From: Calliphora vicina
Lineage: Eukaryota > Arthropoda > Insecta > Diptera > Calliphoridae
Reading direction: 5' to 3'
NCBI RefSeq assembly: GCF_958450345.1
Contig: NC_088783.1
Coordinates: 21,393,701-21,457,700, forward strand
DNA length: 64,000 nucleotides
A model generated the notes under the pieces. That model did not search any database. It was not told the DNA's origin and saw only the letters and a list, made by a program, of their open reading frames with translations. A program made the translations under genes and the position numbers. Numbering within the stretch: the stretch's first letter is position 1; each line of letters starts with the position of its first letter. This document shows positions 58,775 to 64,000 of this stretch, piece by piece.

Positions 58775-60960
58775 CCTACCTAGGCCGGACAACTTTGTGA
58801 TTCATGTGGTCCATTTTCGTATCAACTGGTTATTCTGTAAAATTTGATTACATTCTTTAGTGACATCTGTGAGGCAATCCCGATCACGAAATATATCTGT
58901 ACCAAGATTTAATAATCTCCGATCTTGTAGTGCGGAACAGTCGCTGAAATGCGTTGTACCGATTCCTCTCCTTCGTTGTCTAAACAACTACTGCAATAGT
59001 TATAACGTGGATAACCCATGCATTCCGACATATCGAGCCCTTAGCGCCAAATTATCGTATGCGACAAAACACAAATTTTACAGGAGAATGTTTTTTTGAT
59101 TATTTTGAAATTTATACATAGAATTAAAAATTGTATGGTGCGATTTAATATATTTTCGTTCAAGCTATTTGTCTATTTTTCAAAAATATTGATAAGTTTT
59201 GACAATTAAAAATTCATGGAATACTTTATTGAAAAATATGACAAAAAATGTTTTTTATTGAATTTGTGCATAGATAAAACATTTTTCGAATTAAAATTAT
59301 ACTTTTATTTATAAATAGTTTTTAATGAAATTTCACAGTTATGTAGATTTTTCTATTTAAAATGGAAAAATAAAAACGAATTTTGAAATTTATTATCAGC
59401 AATCCCGCAAAGTGTGGAAAATTTCCAAAAATGGAAATTTTTAGTATTTTGGTTATAATATCCTTATCAGGGTCGGGGTTATCGGGACCCTTTACAAAAT
59501 AATTAGAAACATATTGAGCCACCTAATATCGGTTACTATATTTTGATATCGGATACGCGATTTGAGAATTTTTGCCCTAAAGTTTTATTTTACATAAAAA
59601 ATAGGTGTTTTTTGAAAGTTTTCATAAAATATTTTATGAAAACTTAGCTTTCAGAAAGTAGAAATTCCTTATACATCCTCTTAGAAATTTTTTGCGATAA
59701 CTTAAAAAGAAAAAAAGTTATGTTTTCCCCAAAAAATTAGCGAAAAATCGCTTTTTAAAAATTTTTTAAATTCAAATGCATATAACATTGGTCTTAGTCA
59801 TTATTTTTAAACAATTCATTTTCCATTTGTCACATACATGTGTTGTTAGTCCAATAAAGGAAAACTGGAGAAAATCGGGAAATATTTGGATACGCTGTTA
59901 TCAAAAAACTGGAGTAGGGTGGGTAAAAATGTTGAAAATTTATTTTCAAATGCGAATATCTCCTAAGCTATAATAGATAAATGATAGCTACGACTAGGTC
60001 TTTTGTAGCACTCGATGAAAAGATTCTACATGTGTAATTTTTTTGAAATCGGAACACAAACGAAGAATTTGTATAATTTTAAAAATGTAATATACCCGAG
60101 GTGTCCTACATTGAGGGCCCTTGGTCGTGCATCTGGTGGGCCAATGAGGTCCACGTTTAAAACTTAAACTCCACAACACTTCTTCTTTGCGCATGTGAAA
60201 TTTCATTCAAACCAATCTAACCATTTAGAAGTTACAGATTTATTTCCCTCTTTTTTTCTATACCACTGTGTGTCGCTTACGATAAAATTTGTTTACTGTA
60301 AAATATAAACATTGACTTACGATAAAATCTTACCCCCTATATTTTTGATGTTATTAACAATTTTGATATTCTGAGAACGCTAAAACATCAGTCGGTCCAT
60401 AAAATTTTAATTTCTGCAATAAAACAAAAATTTTAAAAATTTCGCTTACGATAATTTGTCGCTAAGAGCTCGATATGTAGGTATGTCCAATCATACAGCC
60501 TGATCAAATCTCTACCAAAACGTTAGGTAAAAAACGGCGCAAGTGTCAGGCAGTCTGACAGAGACAAAAATACCGAGTTCATCAGTAAAGGTTTCTGAGT
60601 AGGTACCCGTTTCCGTCTTTGATCCGTCAGTGTAGAAATCACGCCGCGGCCCAGTCATCAATTGCGGATATTCCAATACTAAAAATTAGGTACAGGTACT
60701 ATATAGTCCTTTCGTTACCACAAGAGTGACATGGCCAATACGGTCATGCTAAGTTCGGCATTGAGCCTTAGAGCTGACTTAACAGAGATGCATTCGATAT
60801 ATATATCGAGGGAAGATATGTCCATCGTCGCCTGACTGTCTTGAGGAGTGGAGTTCAAATAGTAAGTAATGGAAAGAGAGGATAGTATCTTCGCTCAGAA
60901 TAGAGAGTTCCATAGCTCTCCACCACATAGTATAGCCTATATAAGGCTATACTATGTGGT
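58775..60960 (-). pseudogene. Non-LTR retrotransposon RNase H remnant, split by copy B
   Basis: Minus strand, upstream piece 60476-60960: an RNase H signature FYTDGSKTETGT at about 60645-60610 followed by GIFVSVRLPDTCAVF, preceded by LNSTPQDSQATMD-like sequence and a DYIVPVP linker. After the inserted element, 58775-59027 continues with a Cys-rich YCSSCLDNEGEES segment, then THFSDCSALQDRRLLNLGTDIF and ends LIRKWTT. The order RNase H, then a CCHC-like tail, fits insect Jockey/I-group elements. The catalytic Asp of the TDGS motif is retained, but stops and shifts occur on both sides. The reverse transcriptase is not present. Confidence 0.75.
59034..60472 (-). mobile_element. 1.4-kb CGAGCC TIR element, copy B
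   Basis: Reverse-complement counterpart of copy A. Ends CGAGCCCTTAGCGCC and GCTAAGAGCTCG, flanked by ATAT on both sides (a duplication of AT, TA or ATAT cannot be separated because the repeat is palindromic there). It interrupts the retrotransposon remnant. Main differences from copy A are small indels, for example near 59600-59640. Confidence 0.8.
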
Positions 60961-61239
60961 ATATAAGGCTTAAGACACCATTTCTTTATTTAATTTTAAT
61001 TAAATATAGAGGTATATTGCTGGGAGTATTATCATTTTACTTCCTCTTGTTATACAAGCCGTAGACATTTCGAAAGTTAAATTATATTGGTATAAACGGA
61101 TTAACATATTGGGTATATGAATTTAAAATGAGGTATTTACAATAGATGCTGCATCTTTTAAATTCGATTTTTGTTTTTAATAACTTATATGAAATTTTAA
61201 ATGTCATTATTGAGCATTACAGTGTGAACAACCATTTTT

Positions 61240-61450
61240 TTTTGCTTCAGTGTTGGAAAATTTTGACTCACCCGCTTTATAGTCCTGACCGTTCTCCGTC
61301 CTACTACTATTTCTTTCGATCGATGAAGAACGATACGCTTCACTTTGGAACAGATTATCTGATATTAGGCTTGATTCGTTCTTGGCCTTAAAAGATGAGC
61401 AGTTATTTTGGCACGAAATTCATATGTTGCCAGAATGATGTGAAAATGTC
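61240..61450 (+). pseudogene. mariner transposase C-terminal fragment, copy 4
   Basis: Reads LTHPLYSPDRSPSYYYFFRSMKNDTLHFGTDYL in one frame, where the PYSPD block carries the third catalytic Asp of the DD34D triad, then LIRSWP and, after a shift, KDEQLFW-like and LPE-like blocks. The upstream two thirds of the transposase are absent. Non-functional. Confidence 0.8.
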
Positions 61451-61464
61451 ATACATAGCTAACA

Positions 61465-61965
61465 ATGACCCAGCAAAAACTTTACTTACTTAGTAAGCCA
61501 GCAAGTAATATTGCAGCCAAGGCCTAACTACTTATTATTTGACTGAAACACTACTTACCTTTGTTCGAGATTTTTAAAAAATTCATGGTGCAAGCTTACA
61601 AATGTACTTACAATCAGTTAAGAAATAAGTAGTAAATTCACAACAAGATTATGTAGCTAAAAAAAAACACAAAAAATATTGCCGTGTGTGGGAATCGAAC
61701 AGTCACATTATTTGCTTGTGTTTGATAGTCAAGCTGCTAACTCACTGCTCCATGTACGAGTTATTTTATTGTAAGTTAACAATAGTTTTAACATCAACAT
61801 ATAAATAAATATGATATGAACAAACAAATTAATGACTTTGACTGGTGGCGAACCACTAACCTCCCGTTTTCCAATCAAACACACTAGATATAAGTACTGT
61901 ATAAAAATAAGTACTTATTCTAGTAAATAAAATAATGTGCTGGGTAACGACCACTCATTACAAAA
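61465..61965. mobile_element. TIR-like element with ACCCAGCA ends holding tRNA-like pieces
   Basis: The left end gacccagcaaaaactttac and right end aataatgtgctgggtaacg are roughly inverted. Two segments look tRNA-derived on the minus strand: a B-box match GTTCGATTCCC at about 61690-61700 with an A-box-like gagttagcagcttg upstream, and a second tRNA-like block near 61850-61890. A third tgctgggta end lies at about 62010. Confidence 0.45.
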
Positions 61966-62029
61966 TAATGCATGAAATACCTAGTTGTCATTACAAAAAT
62001 TCACAAAAATTTTGCTGGGTATTTATATT

Positions 62030-63135
62030 GTACAAATATTTCAATATAAAGGCTAAAAATTCTTATATTACTGTCCTTTAAAAAATACATTAAATTTCGA
62101 AAATTATAACGGAATTTTCTTTATGAGATTTCAAATCCAAAGAATTCATTGAAATCTGTACAAGTTGTGAGCTGTGAAAAACTTTGCAATTCAGAGGTGA
62201 TCCACTTTGACAGGTGATCCACAGTATATCGCATTGTTTTCTATAAAGTTGATCACTTAATTCGTTTTTTGAAAGCTTATGTCCTCCTGTACGATTCGCT
62301 CGTACATCATTTTGCAAACGGACCAGGATTTTGGGACATGCACATGCTAATTCTGTAACCAGAAAAAACCCTACCTATCGTAATTTGTGTTCATCCAGTT
62401 TTACATAAAGGGTAGTTAAGATTCGGCTTAGCCGGAAAAAAATACATTTTAAATTGTTTTTTTTTTTGCATTAACGGTTGTTTGTGCTAAATAAATCATT
62501 GTGTAAATAAAATGACACGATAATTAAAAACCATAAATTATCAAACTGGCAAATACATAGTAGTTTTCTGGCAGACACAAATGTTAACTTTGTTTAGTGG
62601 TTCGGTAGTTGTAGTGTTAATTGCATTTAATGCATTTGAAATTGTATGGTGTAATAATTTTAATGCAATGACAAATATTATTAGCGGTAGAAATAGAAAA
62701 TTCTAGTCATTTAGGTTTAATTAAAAATGTAATTGTTAGTTTATTTTTTTCTATAAATTAATTGGTTGCATACAAGCAATTTCAAACCAGCTTCGAAATA
62801 TGCATTTCAAATGTTTAAATAGTTTTTTTTTAGGAAATACGAATGATATATGGCAATTTAAATCAAGCTTTTATTACTAAAGGAACTTAGTTTTTCTTTA
62901 GTGGTAAAAACTTCATACTTTGATGCTTAAATGGAAAGATGGGATTTACCCATACTTTTCAGTAAACAGTTGTACATTTACTTCCAAGTGTTCGGTTGCT
63001 CCTGGACGATTCTGTGGAAATTGGTAAACAAAAAAAAAAGAGGAAGAAAGCACTTAAGAATACAATTTCTATAGAATTTTAAACAACTAAACTAAACATT
63101 TAACACAATTCTCATAAATTCCCAACAATCTCCAA
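62030..63135. other. Non-coding stretch, no gene seen
   Basis: A solitary DINE-family hairpin scrap (aagattcggcttagccgg) lies at about 62418. The minus frame at 62090-62317 has no recognised homology. The rest is AT-rich. Confidence 0.45.
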
Positions 63136-63142
63136 ACAATTA

Positions 63143-63812
63143 CACTGTGTGTAATTTTTTAAGTCATGGAAATATAACCATATACGGACACCAGTACGCG
63201 ATAAAATACCATAAAAAAATAGCCATGTCTACTACCAGTTTAGCCCAAAGTCATGCACTTTTTTATGGGCCCCAAAGATTTGGGGCCTCGGTGTCATTTT
63301 AGCAAAAAAGTGATAATTTTCTCAGGCTCATATCTTGCAAACAGTTCGGAATTATGATTTACTCTCTGAGGCAAAGTTGTGGCCCTTGTCATAAAGAACA
63401 AAAATTGTGAACATATAAAATCAAAAAACGTCATCTTCAAGATCAAAATCGCAAAAAACTTAAAAAAATTAGAAATAATTTTTTAACTGCCTAAAAGTAT
63501 GCTTTAATTTATAATAATTTTATAGTTTATGGCCCAAAACACTTAATTCCTTTAGTTTTTTCTTACTAGCTTATATTGGCCTACCTAAACGGTGTTAAGA
63601 TTCATTCCTAGGAAGTTCATATGTTCTAGAAAGTTGTTTATTGATATCTTAGGTACATTTTTGTTGTTGATTGTTTCCTTGAATTTTGAACGGTTTGCTA
63701 CCCATGGACCTGAACAGGGGAAAAAAGGTAAAGGATTTTTTTTTAGGTTTTTTGCTATTTTGATCTTGAAGATTAAGTTCTTTTGATTTCGTGTTGCACT
63801 GTGTTATCAGTT
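63143..63812 (+). mobile_element. LIR-family element
   Basis: The left end ttacactgtgtgtaattttt leads to the usual left arm and interior (tcatggaaatataacc, tcatgcacttttttatggg, tgcctaaaagtatgc, tatggcccaaaacac, cggtgttaagattcattc). The right end is gtgttgcactgtgttatc. The outer part of the right arm is deleted, leaving only the innermost inverted block (tttgatcttgaagattaag). Confidence 0.75.
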
Positions 63813-64000
63813 GCATTCAAGTGCGTAACGTTCAACACTAACGAAACGAACACACAAAAAATCAGTACGTTTTCATTTTAAAATGTAATTTGAACAGCAG
63901 TAAATCTCAAACATTTCACGCAATATTAAAGTAACAATTCCATAAACGAAAAGGAAGCAAAACAAAATAAAAGAAAAACAAAACAAAACATGAAAACTTA

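Noticed and set aside
61680..61770. Functional tRNA gene on the minus strand
   Set aside because: Only A- and B-box-like words are present, inside a repeat with ACCCAGCA-type ends; arms do not pair convincingly.

Overview
This window reads as non-coding nuclear DNA of a higher fly (Diptera, most like a blowfly or house-fly relative). The basis is a very AT-rich composition, no operons or long open frames, insect-type mariner, Tc1, hAT, Helitron and non-LTR remnants, and repeats whose conserved core resembles the Drosophila INE-1/DINE-1 family. The species is an inference. Most of the window consists of transposable elements in many states of decay, often nested inside one another. I found no complete host gene.

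The best evidence for a host gene is on the + strand. A TATA-like box lies near 3903. A tiny candidate first coding exon at 4092-4117 (MPESKAGN plus two bases) ends at a consensus GTAAGT donor. At 14785/14786 a branch point and pyrimidine tract lead to CAG|GTAAGT, an acceptor fused to a donor with no exon between, as in the recursive (ratchet) splice sites of long Drosophila introns. If both are real, most of the window from 4118 onward is one very long first intron, and the transposon cargo is intronic.

Layout. 0.9-1.6 kb: mariner remnant. 3.2-3.8 kb: DINE-like element. 5.1-7.4 kb: small MITE, then a long-inverted-repeat element split by a Transib-like element that itself holds a TWA-type MITE. 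8.0-12.5 kb: DINE-like elements and two large foldback elements. 12.5-12.85 kb: (TTA)n tract and a tRNA-like SINE piece. 13.8-14.4 and 22.2-22.8 kb: two inverted copies of a 528-bp hAT-type MITE with perfect 8-bp duplications. 15.8-17.8 kb: decayed hAT transposon holding a hAT MITE that holds a TWA MITE. 18.0-18.85, 26.0-26.7 and 61.2-61.45 kb: more mariner. 23.4-24.4 kb: DINE-like element with a nested MITE. 32.4-35.3, 36.8-38.4 and 55.1-57.5 kb: three copies of one Tc1-like element, each broken by a different later insertion (Helitron, DINE-like, 1.4-kb TIR element). 39.2-39.5 and 58.8-61.0 kb: non-LTR RNase H-region remnants. 41.6-42.0 kb: GC-rich TIR element. 42.2-43.0 kb: 31-bp tandem array built on TATCGATA palindromes. 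44.5-45.0 kb: solo LTR. 46.2-47.2 kb: Tc3-like transposase pseudogene. 49.7-52.7 kb: Helitron carrying about 23 copies of a 113-bp repeat.

Because many insertions keep their target-site duplications, their order can be read directly. No two genes here form a pathway. The biologically interesting parts are the possible recursive-splicing intron, the dense DREF/BEAF-32-like site array and the stacked transposon history. All boundaries and counts come from reading by eye, without alignment or database search.
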